Source: Beroe ovata (lineage: Eukaryota; Ctenophora; Nuda; Beroida; Beroidae). Taken from it: a stretch of DNA of 21,853 nucleotides. The stretch is from assembly GCA_946803715.1 (NCBI GenBank), contig CAMPET010000425.1:7613-29465 (forward strand), written 5' to 3'. Below the pieces are notes generated by a model. That model was not told the origin of the DNA, searched no databases, and worked only from the letters and a program-made list of their open reading frames with translations. Made by a program: the position numbers and the translations under genes. Positions 10,469 to 20,090 of this stretch are shown here, piece after piece; position 1 is the stretch's first letter, and the number at the start of each line of letters is the position of its first letter.

Positions 10469-10828
10469 CATAGCCAGAAATTGCATCTGGGTCCATATTG
10501 CCAATAATCCACCCAATTCAAGAATGTAAATTATTGAAGCAAATATTTTACTCACATTTAAATATTCCATGGACACTTGAGTAAACATCACATGCTGACA
10601 AAATAATATTAATGATATAATATTTCAATCTCACATTGATAGATAAGTGAAGCACATTATTAACTATCAAATTTGAACATATCAAGGCAGGGGTGAAGTA
10701 TTAACATGGTTTGTGATTAACATGATGTGAATGATTTAAAAATTAAGATTGTGATAATAAATATGATAATGTACTGTAAAAATTGAGTAGTGGCTTGAAA
10801 TAACAAGAGGATAATCTAGAACCCTTCC
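10469..10828. other. AT-rich spacer, CatSper3-like 3' flank
   Basis: 360 nt of AT-rich DNA between the CatSper3-like stop and its only clear AATAAA. It is probably the 3' untranslated region. No poly(A) remnant of a retrocopy is visible directly after the stop. Confidence 0.4.
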
Positions 10829-11977
10829 TCACTGTGAACTTTCACAGATATTTGCAGCACTTGCCAGAATTTTTCTTTGCTGGTACAGTACATATCTCAT
10901 GCTGTTTAAATTGCTCTGCATGACATGTGAGAATGAACTCATCCAAAGGAGGCTAGATTTCACATCAGACATAATGGTGAAATCATTTTTTCTCAGAATT
11001 CCATGTACTTGTGCAGCAACTTTGGAGAAATTCGTGACACCATTTCGCTTTGCCATACTTGTGACAACCTTCAGATCACTTCTACACATTTTCCAGTATT
11101 CTTCTTTCCTTTTCAGGATTTGGAGCTTCTTCATATTATACTTTCTCATTTTGAATTCATCAGATGAGATGTTAATCTTATTGATGATGACTGCAATAAT
11201 CAGGTTAAATATGATAAAGTGACCAATGAAAAGGAATATGATTATCAGTGGATATGACAATGATGGTGAATTGCTACTATCTTCCAGTCTCTTTATAAAC
11301 TTCCACCAGGAATCAGCCGTCATGATCGTAAAAAGTGAGAGGACAGTGGATGATAAGTTTCCCCAATCCCTGAGGATTTCCTGTTCAGTAGCATCATAAC
11401 CAAACATATAATATGCTATTATACCAAAGACAAATATTATGATCATAAAGAGCAGAATAACATCACTGAATAGCTGTTTCAAGGTGCTGACTAATGTGTT
11501 AGCTAGAACCTGCATCCCAGGAACATAGCTTATATATTTGAGCATCCTAACTGCTTTAAAAGCACGCATGAGATCAGTTTCCCTCTTTGTATACCAGCTT
11601 GTCATCCTCAATAAAAAGAAGTCAACACCAGACAAGAATATCATGACAAAGTCAAAAACATTCTGTGCAGTATACCAGTAATTTCTTCCATCAGCAAAGA
11701 GCTTCACACAGAATGCCCAACTATAAACTGCAAGAAGAGAATCACATAACAGTGCAGGTAAACTAAGGTCCTGATGGAGTGTCACACATACTGCATCCAT
11801 GATGACCACACACAGCATGAATTGTGCAAGAAATTGTGAGTGTGCGATCATGTGATTAAACTCAAACAATGTCTCAGCCACTGGTTTCTGGTCATCATCA
11901 TTCTCCCCTTGAACATCAGTTGATTCAATGATGTTGGCTGAGCTGTTGCTTTGAGTGTAGTGAGATGAATGTGGCAT
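10829..11977 (-). CDS. CATSPER3: CatSper3-like sperm cation channel subunit, intronless
   Basis: A single uninterrupted frame of 382 residues; human CATSPER3 is about 398. The ATG at 11977 is preceded by an in-frame TAG, so the frame looks complete. It is a one-repeat voltage-gated channel: S1 about 47-66, S2 80-94, S3 102-121, S4 136-152 with R138, K141, R144 and K147, S5 171-193, pore helix then TADSW (220-224), S6 243-266. TxDxW is the CatSper selectivity motif. NYWYTAQNVFDF matches NYWKNGYNLLD of human CATSPER3, RDWGNLSS matches DNWGNLAA, and the C-terminal TNFSKVAAQVHGIL matches CTSFSELVENF, which is why I choose subunit 3. A charged coiled-coil-like tail follows S6 (about 275-312). CatSper is the flagellar alkalinisation-gated Ca2+ channel, assembled from four different pore subunits plus auxiliary proteins. 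Vertebrate CATSPER3 genes are multi-exon, so the intronless form suggests a retrocopy. No poly(A) tract or flanking duplication is visible. Confidence 0.9.
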   Translation of the reverse strand: MPHSSHYTQSNSSANIIESTDVQGENDDDQKPVAETLFEFNHMIAHSQFLAQFMLCVVIMDAVCVTLHQDLSLPALLCDSLLAVYSWAFCVKLFADGRNYWYTAQNVFDFVMIFLSGVDFFLLRMTSWYTKRETDLMRAFKAVRMLKYISYVPGMQVLANTLVSTLKQLFSDVILLFMIIIFVFGIIAYYMFGYDATEQEILRDWGNLSSTVLSLFTIMTADSWWKFIKRLEDSSNSPSLSYPLIIIFLFIGHFIIFNLIIAVIINKINISSDEFKMRKYNMKKLQILKRKEEYWKMCRSDLKVVTSMAKRNGVTNFSKVAAQVHGILRKNDFTIMSDVKSSLLWMSSFSHVMQSNLNSMRYVLYQQRKILASAANICESSQ

Positions 11978-12459
11978 GCCTATCTAAGTGATGAGATCAT
12001 ACATATAAGCTTATTTGGCATGATGCATGTGTTGACAACATTTAAAAGAAGTGAACTTCAGTAAATTGGACATGTGAAATGGTGTAAAAAACCACAATCT
12101 CTGTGCAAATTTGAATCACAACATATCTTACTGAAACCACTAGAAAACCTGCCAGGTGGGCGTGATACGCTACTCCATACTCATTGAGTAGTGAATTCAA
12201 TTCAATTGAGCCATTGGACACCACAGCAGAAAATAAATTTAAAACGACAGTCGACAGTAACACGTCATTTACTTGATACATGAAAAATAATGCACACAGA
12301 GCAGCCAACTCTCATAATAGGAGTGAGCATTCATTTTCATGTTCGANATATATATGAGGACGAATTATAAGTAGTAAGATGTTCGAGACATAATGCGATA
12401 TCAGCGGTCGCGGTCGATAGTCAATTGCATGTGCAATAATAGACCCTGTCGAGAATTTC
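11978..12459. other. CatSper3-like 5' flank
   Basis: AT-rich, with an N at 12347. A hydrophobic frame at 12308-12042 (minus) lacks an early ATG and any family signature. The promoter of the channel gene should be here, but I see no distinct motif. Confidence 0.35.
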
Positions 12460-12514
12460 ATTTTGTGTGCACACGTTGCGCGCCCCTGTTTTTTCAGTGA
12501 ACTGAAAATTGTCG

Positions 12515-12644
12515 TTGCCGGATGTTATCTGTCCACTGTTTCTTGCGCGCGGCGCGCGCGCCTTCATAGAAGGCCGAAACATGAAGGCGCGATGAAGGCG
12601 CGCGCGCCGCGCGCAAGAAACAGTGGACAGATAACATCCGGCAA
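12515..12644. mobile_element. 130-bp fold-back element with near-complete palindrome and 8-9-bp target duplication
   Basis: Two perfect 52-bp inverted arms (12515-12566 and 12593-12644) surround a 26-nt loop. The arms start TTGCCGGATGTTATCTGTCC and become strongly GC-rich (alternating GCGC) toward the centre. The flanks carry a direct repeat, AATTGTCG (12507-12514 and 12645-12652), which extends by one T if the end base is shared. Perfect arm identity means recent insertion or conversion. An 8-bp duplication would suit hAT elements, and 9 bp a Mutator-like one. Confidence 0.78.
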
Positions 12645-12733
12645 AATTGTCGTAAAAAGGAAACCACGGAGACGCGAGCGCGACGCGCAGCGCGCGGAGT
12701 ATTTGGGTCACGCAGCGCGGGAACATGAACATC

Positions 12734-12814
12734 TTGTAGGATTTTACCCTACCGTCGGTGCGCCCCTTGCCAGGGATAAAATCCCGCCAGCAAGGGTAGG
12801 GTGAAATCCTACAA
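12734..12814. mobile_element. 81-bp miniature inverted-repeat element with 9-bp target duplication
   Basis: Terminal inverted repeats of 20 bp (12734-12753, starting TTGTAGGATTTTACCC, and 12795-12814) differ at one position. The element is flanked by a perfect 9-bp direct repeat, ATGAACATC (12725-12733 and 12815-12823). A 9-bp duplication is typical of Mutator-like elements. There is no coding capacity. It is inserted inside an older GC-rich repeat. Confidence 0.8.
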
Positions 12815-12976
12815 ATGAACATCATTTTCGCGCCGCGGCCGGGTGGCCGACGCGACGCGAGAAACAGATGTTTCGAAGGCCGAAACAGGCATTCGAAGGC
12901 ATGGAGGCGCGGCGCGCGCAAGAAACACTAGGTCTGGTAACATCTAACAATACTTAACTATTAAAACTTATACAAA

Positions 12977-12982
12977 TTTAAT
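12977..12982 (-). terminator. Possible poly(A) signal (ATTAAA) of the GPCR gene
   Basis: ATTAAA on the minus strand begins about 60 nt after the GPCR stop codon (13043-13041). It is a common variant of the poly(A) hexamer. No better signal lies closer. Confidence 0.35.
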
Positions 12983-13040
12983 GGAAATTTCAAAGAATTA
13001 TAGAGCTGAGCCGCTGCAGCTGTAGAGTTTCGCTCGCGCA

Positions 13041-15451
13041 TCATGATTTAAAACAAAACCCGGGAGAGTCCCTCTTCAGTCCAATTCGTGACAACAGCCC
13101 AAACTGTCCCGGTGCCCTGCACCACTCCCTCCCCCAGTCCCTGATAACGGTCCTGAAACACTGCAGTCGCAGGGCGAACAGATACGGGTTCACCACTGGC
13201 CCAAGGTATGTTAACCACCACGAGATATCGTAGATGACGAGAGAGATGGAGTTGGGCTCAGTTCGGATAAACAGGATGAACATGATGTAGTAGGGGATGC
13301 AGCTGAAAAAGGGTAAGTGAGCAGGGTATCAATGGTCTAATGGTACTTGGTAGTTCAGAACGAATGAGAATTGGAGAAGTCTGGAGCTGAGAAGTTTGAT
13401 AAAGGTTCCAAAAGTGGACCGGGACGTTTATTCCAGAGCAAAATTATTCAATGGGAATCAAGACTCGAGAGTCGGGAGTATTCCTCTGGAATTTACCTGA
13501 AGATGAACACAGAAACCACCATGAGTGTGGTTGTGAGAGCTTTGAAGAAGACGGGAGTGAAAGTCCGCTGACCACTCGCCATGCTACTGCTACTCGGGAA
13601 AGAGTGAATCTTACTGGAACTGGTGACCCTGCCTGGTTTATGAGTGGTCTTGGTTCCGGGAACCACCTCGACATGATTACCACTATCATGATCGTCCTGG
13701 TGGTTGCGATGATCGGGTGCCGCGTTGTCATGGTTACCAGAGTCAGGGTTGTGGGGTGGTGTATCACCAGCAACAGCAGGAACACCAAAGTTCCTGTTTG
13801 TTGCTATGTGTGTCCGTGAGCCACACTTGAGCTGGTTGTTCATGCTGGTCACGTGACTTCGAACCACACACAACACATACCTGGCACAGAATCAGAGAGT
13901 GTGTTTAATGAAATCGCATGCACTGTATACACAGATGAGATATAACTGATAGAGCGGTTATACACGTCCATCATGACGCGAATGAACGTCAATGAACGTC
14001 ATAATGTACGTCATAATGTACGTCATAATGTACGGAAAAACTTTGCACAAATAACTTTGCAAATGAATCGTCACAAAGTTATAACTAACCAATTGCAGGA
14101 TAGCATAACCAGAAGAAGGGAAATGTTGAACGACAACTCGAAAGATGAGTAGATTTTGCTCGAGGAGGAATCAATGATCGGATCTTGGTCGAAGTAGATC
14201 ACACATTGCTTGTAATGCGATGAATAACGGAAAAATCCTTCCTGTGGCGACGTTCAAATTTTCAAACATGTACAAAACAACGGTTGCTCTAGCAACAATT
14301 CCTCTCTACCACCTACCCCATGATAAAGAGAACATATGAGCAGCAGCCCGGAAGTGTAGACAACCACCCAAGCGGTTGCTATGGCAATGAGCACGTGTTT
14401 CGTAGAACAGTGACGGCGGTAGGACAGCGGGAACTTGACCGAGAGAAGCCGATCAACGGCAATCATGGCGATATTTGCAAATGTAATCTGAAGGGAGGGT
14501 TAGGTGAGTGCCAAGGAGCTCCTTTGATGGAACAGTTCATAATCATTGAATTCAATCAGAGAAACAACAAAAAAACCATCAAATCTCTCAACCTACTTTC
14601 ATGGAAACGAAAGCGAAAGTGGCGGAGAAGGCGCACCACAAGCCGCCATCTCCTCCCCCGGCGAGCCATGTGTCAGTGAAACAGGAAACTGTCACGAACA
14701 CCAGGTAGAGGAGGGCTGTCAGCAGGTCATTGAGCGAGGTGGCACCTGAGGGAAGGGGGAACCGCATCAATTGGGATCAAAACAGGGATCAGATGAATAT
14801 GGTCCTAACTGCCAATCCATCATGATTTCGTCCTAAATCAGGGTGAAAGGAGGAAATTTGGGATCGTAACTTGAAAGGTTGGATTTCTTCTTCAGTTTTG
14901 ACCATTGCCAAGAATGGATTCCCCAGCGAAGGTGTAATTAATCCTACAAGATCACATGGCTGTGAGAGAAGTTACTGAAGATTCAAACTCTCAATAACTG
15001 ACCTATGATCATGTTTGACGGTGATCGAACACTCTTCCTCAGCATTAGAGCCGTCAGAACAACTAAATTACCCACAATCTGAGGGGGGAGTCGAGTTTAT
15101 ACGAAGGAGCAAGATCAAAACAGGAGAGATAGTTACAAAAAAAAATTGAAAATTGAATTTGAATCCCGGTTTTATTGATATGGGTGAAGGAATTGCTTCA
15201 CTATGTGTTCATTATAAGAATATGGCACTGCAATTTCAGTCATCGTTGCAGCTACATGCGTCGTGCATCATTTACAATTTCAAACAAAAAAGTAGAATAC
15301 TCACCATTAACAGTGTCATAAGACCTGTGACCACGCCCAAACCCACTGCCTGACCCTCCCTCCAGAGGAAGTTATCGGCGATGGCCCCCGCAGTAGTGTT
15401 CGTTGTCACGGTAACGGGTTGTGAGATGTTCTGACGGTTGCTTAGCAACAT
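13041..15451 (-). CDS. Class A (rhodopsin-like) orphan G-protein-coupled receptor, seven exons
   Basis: Exons: 15451-15305, 15078-15003, 14745-14597, 14487-14317, 14241-14090, 13880-13497, 13302-13041. All phases agree, giving 446 residues. All seven helices are present: glycosylation sequons N8 and N18; TM1 with GN (N53, position 1.50); TM2 with D81 (2.50); C112 (3.25) exactly 25 residues before R137 of a DRL motif; W164 (4.50); ECL2 C194; TM6; TM7 with NPYLF (398-402). The third intracellular loop is about 105 residues and rich in His/Asn/Asp, with two DSGNH repeats. Departures from the norm: TM6 reads FSCIP, so the toggle tryptophan 6.48 is Cys; DRL replaces DRY; Phe replaces Tyr in NPxxY; the 5.50 proline is absent; K124 (3.37) lies inside TM3. 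The frame stays open upstream of the ATG to an acceptor at 15509-15511, so the true N terminus may be longer. A possible 5' exon end (CTGCAG|GTATGA) is at 15999. I cannot assign a ligand or named subfamily. Confidence 0.9.
13975..14035. repeat. Short tandem repeat (TACGTCATAATG) in GPCR intron 5
   Basis: Three copies of TACGTCATAATG are preceded by two of AATGAACGTC. The repeat sits in the 209-nt intron between the TM5 exon and the ICL3 exon. Confidence 0.75.
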
Positions 15452-15789
15452 GATAGCAACACAGTCCGCGCTCCTATCGGCAACACAGCCTATGAAGATA
15501 AGGGGATTCTGTCAAGGGAAGGGTTTTGGACTGTTCCTAATAAAAGGAAGATTAGATTTTGGTATGAAATATTTGAAGGTTGGAAAATTAGGAATGTAAA
15601 ATACGGGTATGATAGGCAACCCTGAAAATATTAGAGCGTTAAGCTGAGGAATGTAAAAAATGAAATGTCATCGCCGAATAATAATTCAAGCAACAATTAT
15701 GCCGGTAGGGCGCCGATAAATGCGTTGACGAAAACATGACCAGATTTCGACTAAAAACTTGAATAAATCACCCCCTGGGCCCCGGCACC

Positions 15790-15906
15790 ATTACTTCAAA
15801 ACTATCACTCTTAACCATTACTCTAGAACTAACACTCTAAAACTACGGTCACTCTAGCTAGAACTATCACTCTAAAACTACGATCACTCTAGAAGTAGAA
15901 CTATCC
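15790..15906. repeat. Imperfect tandem repeat, about 35-bp units
   Basis: Copies begin near 15835 and 15870 with CTCTAAAACTACGRTCACTC and continue CTAGAACTATC. A weaker copy precedes them at 15800-15834. The repeat lies upstream of the GPCR coding region. Confidence 0.7.
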
Positions 15907-17437
15907 AAATCTACACTATAGATATCCTCAGTGTCTCTCTCTCTCCCCTCCTACGAATTAATTAATTCATGATAAATGTTGTTCCTCGTATATCATACCT
16001 GCAGTAGTAGGGTGTGAAGTATCACAGGATTATTATACAGATCACAATAATAATTCTATCGTCAAAAATTGGGCCTGCATATCAAAGCCGCGCGCGTGCG
16101 GCTCGTCACAGAAATGGTAATGTTTGCTCGATTATAAATTTAATCGAGTATAATTTGTCTACGATATTCATATTGATCAGAATTATAAAGTCAGGGTGAA
16201 ATTATCTAATTGACCAATTAACGCTGCACAAATTAAAGATACTACTTTGAGACGAGGTAAGGATGGAAGATTGTTTGGGTGATTCTGAGAAATCGAAACA
16301 TGAATGAATATATATGCTGCAACTGTGAACTTTGAACCTGCGAAATAAGTCGCTTCACAGGTTGCTTATCAACTTGAAGGAACATATTCTTGAAGTGGAT
16401 GAATTTTCCGATTCATCATTAGAAAATAACCACAAGGAGATAGTACTATACCACTTCCCAAAGTTATTATGATCTTTTGTGGTAAAATGAATATCCAACA
16501 AAAACACACATCCAGTGTACGTCTATGCAGGACTGATAATGATATATGAACAGTGAAACTGCTACACATTTCATATCGAAAGTACCGATGTTTAATAACG
16601 CTATATATTACCACGGCGACCTTGATATATGTGTGACAGGTAAACCAGTTTCACTGATTGAAAATTCGAGATGCCCTAACTCCCACTGTCAGTTTGAGTA
16701 TTAGCCGTCATTCAACTATCAAATGCAGAATGCTGCTGTGAAATAGAGAAATTTAATTTTCTCGATAAAAAAAGATACGTAAAGATACGAAAGGTAAAGA
16801 TACGATAGTAAGTTATTGAACGTAGCTTGATTTAATAAGAGAGAGAGAAAGTACTTCTGACATCACTAGCATGATGCGCTCATAAAATCATTACCATCAA
16901 TTTGTTATAGCTGGTAATGACAACAGGTTACTAAACAAGGCAGGCCAATTATTCCTTATATGGAGGAAATGCCGTGATTTACGTTTTCTATGAAATTCAG
17001 TGACCATAACATGTCATCACCCAAGAAAAAGGAGATAAAATCTCGATCCTGCAGGGCACCATGAACCCTGTTTTTTTCATGTTCTCCGGGCTTCATTCCT
17101 TACCCTGGAAGAAGTAGGAATGCGAAATGTTAAACCATCAGTTGTACGCTAACCAAGGCAATGTTTAACATTCATTCAGTGTGCAAATGGATGCTTCCGA
17201 ACATTGATTTCCTGATTCTTGAATCCCGGCATTCGGAGAAAAATACGTTATTTCCGAAGTTGGACAGTGGACGCTCAGAAACTGGAACGTATTATCCAAA
17301 TCTCCGAGAATGAATTCGAAACTTCAAAGAGCACACGGAAAACTCCTCCAATAAATCGCAACTATAACTCTAGTATCATATGTAAAGGATTGCTACTTAA
17401 CTTCAGATATAAGGAGCCGGCGTAACCGTGTCGTTCN

Positions 17438-17475
17438 GAGTGAGTGTGTGAGTGAGTGAGTGAGTGAGTGAGTGA
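17438..17475. repeat. GAGT tetranucleotide microsatellite
   Basis: About nine GAGT units, one with a GTGT variant. An N at 17437 adjoins the left edge. Confidence 0.93.
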
Positions 17476-18201
17476 GCATTACAGGCTTTGAACTTTGGGC
17501 TTTTAAGACAAATTGCAGAGATGTAATTGTCGAATATATACTCAAATAGTAGAGCAGAATGACAGGAATTATTCTGGGAAAGACGATCATAGTGGAAAAC
17601 AGATCAATATTTCCAGGCGGCAGCATGGCATGAAATGAGCATAATAGTTGCATACTATAAATATTAATCTCAGTATTCAACAAATTGCTACAAGTACATC
17701 TTGCTGTTTAACTATGAGAGTATTTACAGAGGGTCGAAGATGCGAGCATGACGCATTTAAGTTATGCGACGTTTATAAAGTGGAAATGCCGCGTAATCAT
17801 TTATAGTGAACCACTTTTACTATGTGTGACGTTCAAATGTGTGTTACATTCATATTTTCAATACCAAGTACGTTAACATTTCGGTTCCAAAGAGTTCGAC
17901 GGATAATAGGAATAGCTTTCACTTCATTAATAAAACGTGCAGTTGCACGAGAATTGAACAGAATGGAAAGGGCATCGCAACGAGTAAGTTATACGACAGG
18001 AAATAATATTCAAAGTCACCTGCAACTTAAAATAAGATAACCTACCTTTGAAACTGTGCTGATTGAATAACCGAATTTGAACACGGCTCGCTAGTTTAAT
18101 ATGCTTAGAACAAAATCTCTTGGTACAACCTTGATCTTGGCTTTCCCTTCGGATGTTTCAAAGCCATTTCGGTAGTTTAAAAGAAGACAAATTGCTTTGA
18201 G

Positions 18202-18324
18202 ATGTCAGGGGCAGAGACTCCAGATGAAATTAAAGTAATCAGAGGAAAGCGGTATAGGACCGTGTCCAATTATCAGCAGTCTGGGCTTAGTGAAGTGATG
18301 TCAGTGTCACGTACAGCTTATTAA
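18202..18324 (+). CDS. Candidate 40-codon small ORF
   Basis: An ATG after an upstream in-frame stop opens a hydrophilic peptide, MSGAETPDEIKVIRGKRYRT, then SNYQQSGLSEVMSV and a TAA stop. Its composition is more protein-like and less AT-biased than the neighbourhood. There is no recognised family and no clear donor. It could be a first exon, a short peptide or chance. Confidence 0.18.
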   Translation: MSGAETPDEIKVIRGKRYRTVSNYQQSGLSEVMSVSRTAY

Positions 18325-19136
18325 CATATCTGGAATACCAGAAAACGAAAAGAACACCAGAAGAACGAAGATAATCATGATTATTCATTATGAACGCATG
18401 CCGGCCGGATCATTGTGAATTTCGCGATCAAGAAACTCGATAACTTGTTGTAAAAACCTCAAAACATCTATATAGAACTACTGCTTGGTTTAGTTAGATC
18501 GTCAATATTTGTAAAAGTACGTACGTGCGCGCGCGGCTCAAGCTTGCAATTAGCGCAAAATGCTCTGAGAAAAAGTATTCGCGCGTTACAGACAGTTTCC
18601 GAATTCTTACTCCAAATGAGAGGATTTTTGAGGCATTTGCCACAATGTGCCATACGGCTTATGAATGGCACTAACATTTGGCACCCTCCCAGAATATTTG
18701 ACGAGACAAATGGAGTAATTTCAATGCAAGAGGGGGTAGTTAGAAGGACTGTTATGTTATGTAAGGAAGTTGAAGTGCATCCCTTACATGATCTGAAGAA
18801 AACGGGTTAATGAATCATCTTGGAACTGAAATAAGTAATAGATATCAAACGTTTGATTCTGGAACCCAAGTTATGAGGTAGTCTGGATTATAAACGTTAA
18901 CAACACTACTTAATAGACCCAAATTAGAGTTTGCTCACGATGAATATCGAAACATGTAAAAAAAACTCGTCGGAATATCGCCAGCTCCCCGCCCAGGGGC
19001 AATTAGCATTACCACATTAACAACCCATCTGTCATTTGTATCATTGACTAGGAAACTGTATCATTCCTCTTCGTTATAAAGCGCGCGTACACTAAAACCA
19101 TGATCTGCATTATGAGCATTGAGCAGAGTACATAAA

Positions 19137-19151
19137 CATCAACACATACAC

Positions 19152-19182
<31 letters not shown>

Positions 19183-19198
19183 CAGACACAGACAATAT
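19137..19198. repeat. CA microsatellite
   Basis: CATACA units passing into pure CA and then CAGACA. Confidence 0.9.
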
Positions 19199-19256
19199 AA
19201 AAAACACAAGGCATGTGACTTAGGATGCGGATTAAAATAAAAAATAATATCACAAN

Positions 19257-19458
19257 GTTGTCCGCAGCATCTGTGCGTTCTTGATGTTAAAGTCAATGAT
19301 ATGAGAAAGAACGCGGCATTTGCGACAGACTGCCGTCACATCACTAGAAAAAGCTACAGTGTTTCTGCACGTGATGTGGCGGCTGTCTGTCGCAAATGCC
19401 GCGTTCTTTCTCATATCATTGACTTTAAAATCAAGAACGCACAGATGCTGCGGACAAC
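19257..19458. mobile_element. 202-bp fold-back element, 88-bp arms
   Basis: Arms 19257-19344 and 19371-19458 are inverted copies, starting GTTGTCCGCAGCATCTGTGC, with about three mismatches in 88 bp and a 26-nt loop. No target duplication is evident, and an N at 19256 adjoins the left end. The short frames within read the same peptide from both arms, so they are artefacts of the palindrome. Confidence 0.75.
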
Positions 19459-20090
19459 AACACCCAAATCTCATTTGGTTTTGGAAAAAATTAGAATATG
19501 AAAGATCAAATGCGCAACTAGAATTCCGTCGAATTACATTGCATGAAACTTTTGAAGCAATGAAACGATGTTCATGTTGAACTGAAAACTGAAAGTTTCA
19601 TATTGTAAAGAGTTCCTGCCTTGAGAATACATTGAGATTTAGCGTGTATCGTTAACAACAGTTTATTGGCGATATATAGTAGATGGTAGAAAATAAAGCT
19701 ACTCATTCCGGAAAGGGAGGTATAAAATTCTCAACATAAATACGGTTTTAAGGCACTATTGAAAACCTAACACATTATAATTTGTCTATTCCCTAGTAGA
19801 GTAAAAATTTTACCTCTATTTACACACCAAAACGCACATAAAAACGCTTCATTAATTATTTTAGATCATACTACCTTAAAATGGATAGGTATACATATAC
19901 TGAAGTGTAAACAGCCAAATGCCACTAGCTGCCACCAAAAGTGACATCCATGAATTTTTCTACAACTAAACTCATGCACTGTTAACTCTTTGATAGGGTG
20001 TTTTTTCGTAGTATATATTTTATACAACTTATTACACATCGGTTGCTATGTGTCCAGGTAGTTTTATCTATCGTGAAATGAAAATAGGAT

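Larger units (their letters stand above)
12460..12935. repeat. GC-rich composite repeat island between GPCR and CatSper3-like genes
   Basis: The island is much richer in GCGC/CGCG than the rest of the window. It holds the two fold-back elements listed separately. A diverged copy of the right half of the larger one lies at about 12880-12935 (GAAGGCCGAAACAGG followed by GCGCGCAAGAAACAC). Open frames here in several directions are by-products of GC richness and are not genes. Confidence 0.65.

Noticed and set aside
12042-12308. Hydrophobic 88-residue minus frame upstream of the CatSper3-like gene
   Set aside because: It begins at TTG rather than ATG and has no recognisable motif or splice support.
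12421-12921. 166-residue minus frame and 113-residue plus frame
   Set aside because: They run through the fold-back elements; the same peptide pieces appear in both strands because of the palindromes. No family signature.
13451-13819. Plus-strand frame opposite the GPCR ICL3 exon
   Set aside because: Shadow of the GPCR exon, which is supported by phase and helix motifs.
16369-16614. Minus frame with one hydrophobic segment and a charged tail
   Set aside because: Could be the last exon of a small membrane protein, but there is no recognised family and no clear acceptor.
18468-18810. Overlapping frames on both strands, the minus one with CGKC and CANC
   Set aside because: The Cys pairs hint at a zinc finger, but spacing fits no family I know and both strands are equally open.
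4251-19256. Single N bases at 4251, 12347, 17437 and 19256
   Set aside because: Three adjoin or lie in repeats; best explained as consensus ambiguity rather than biology.
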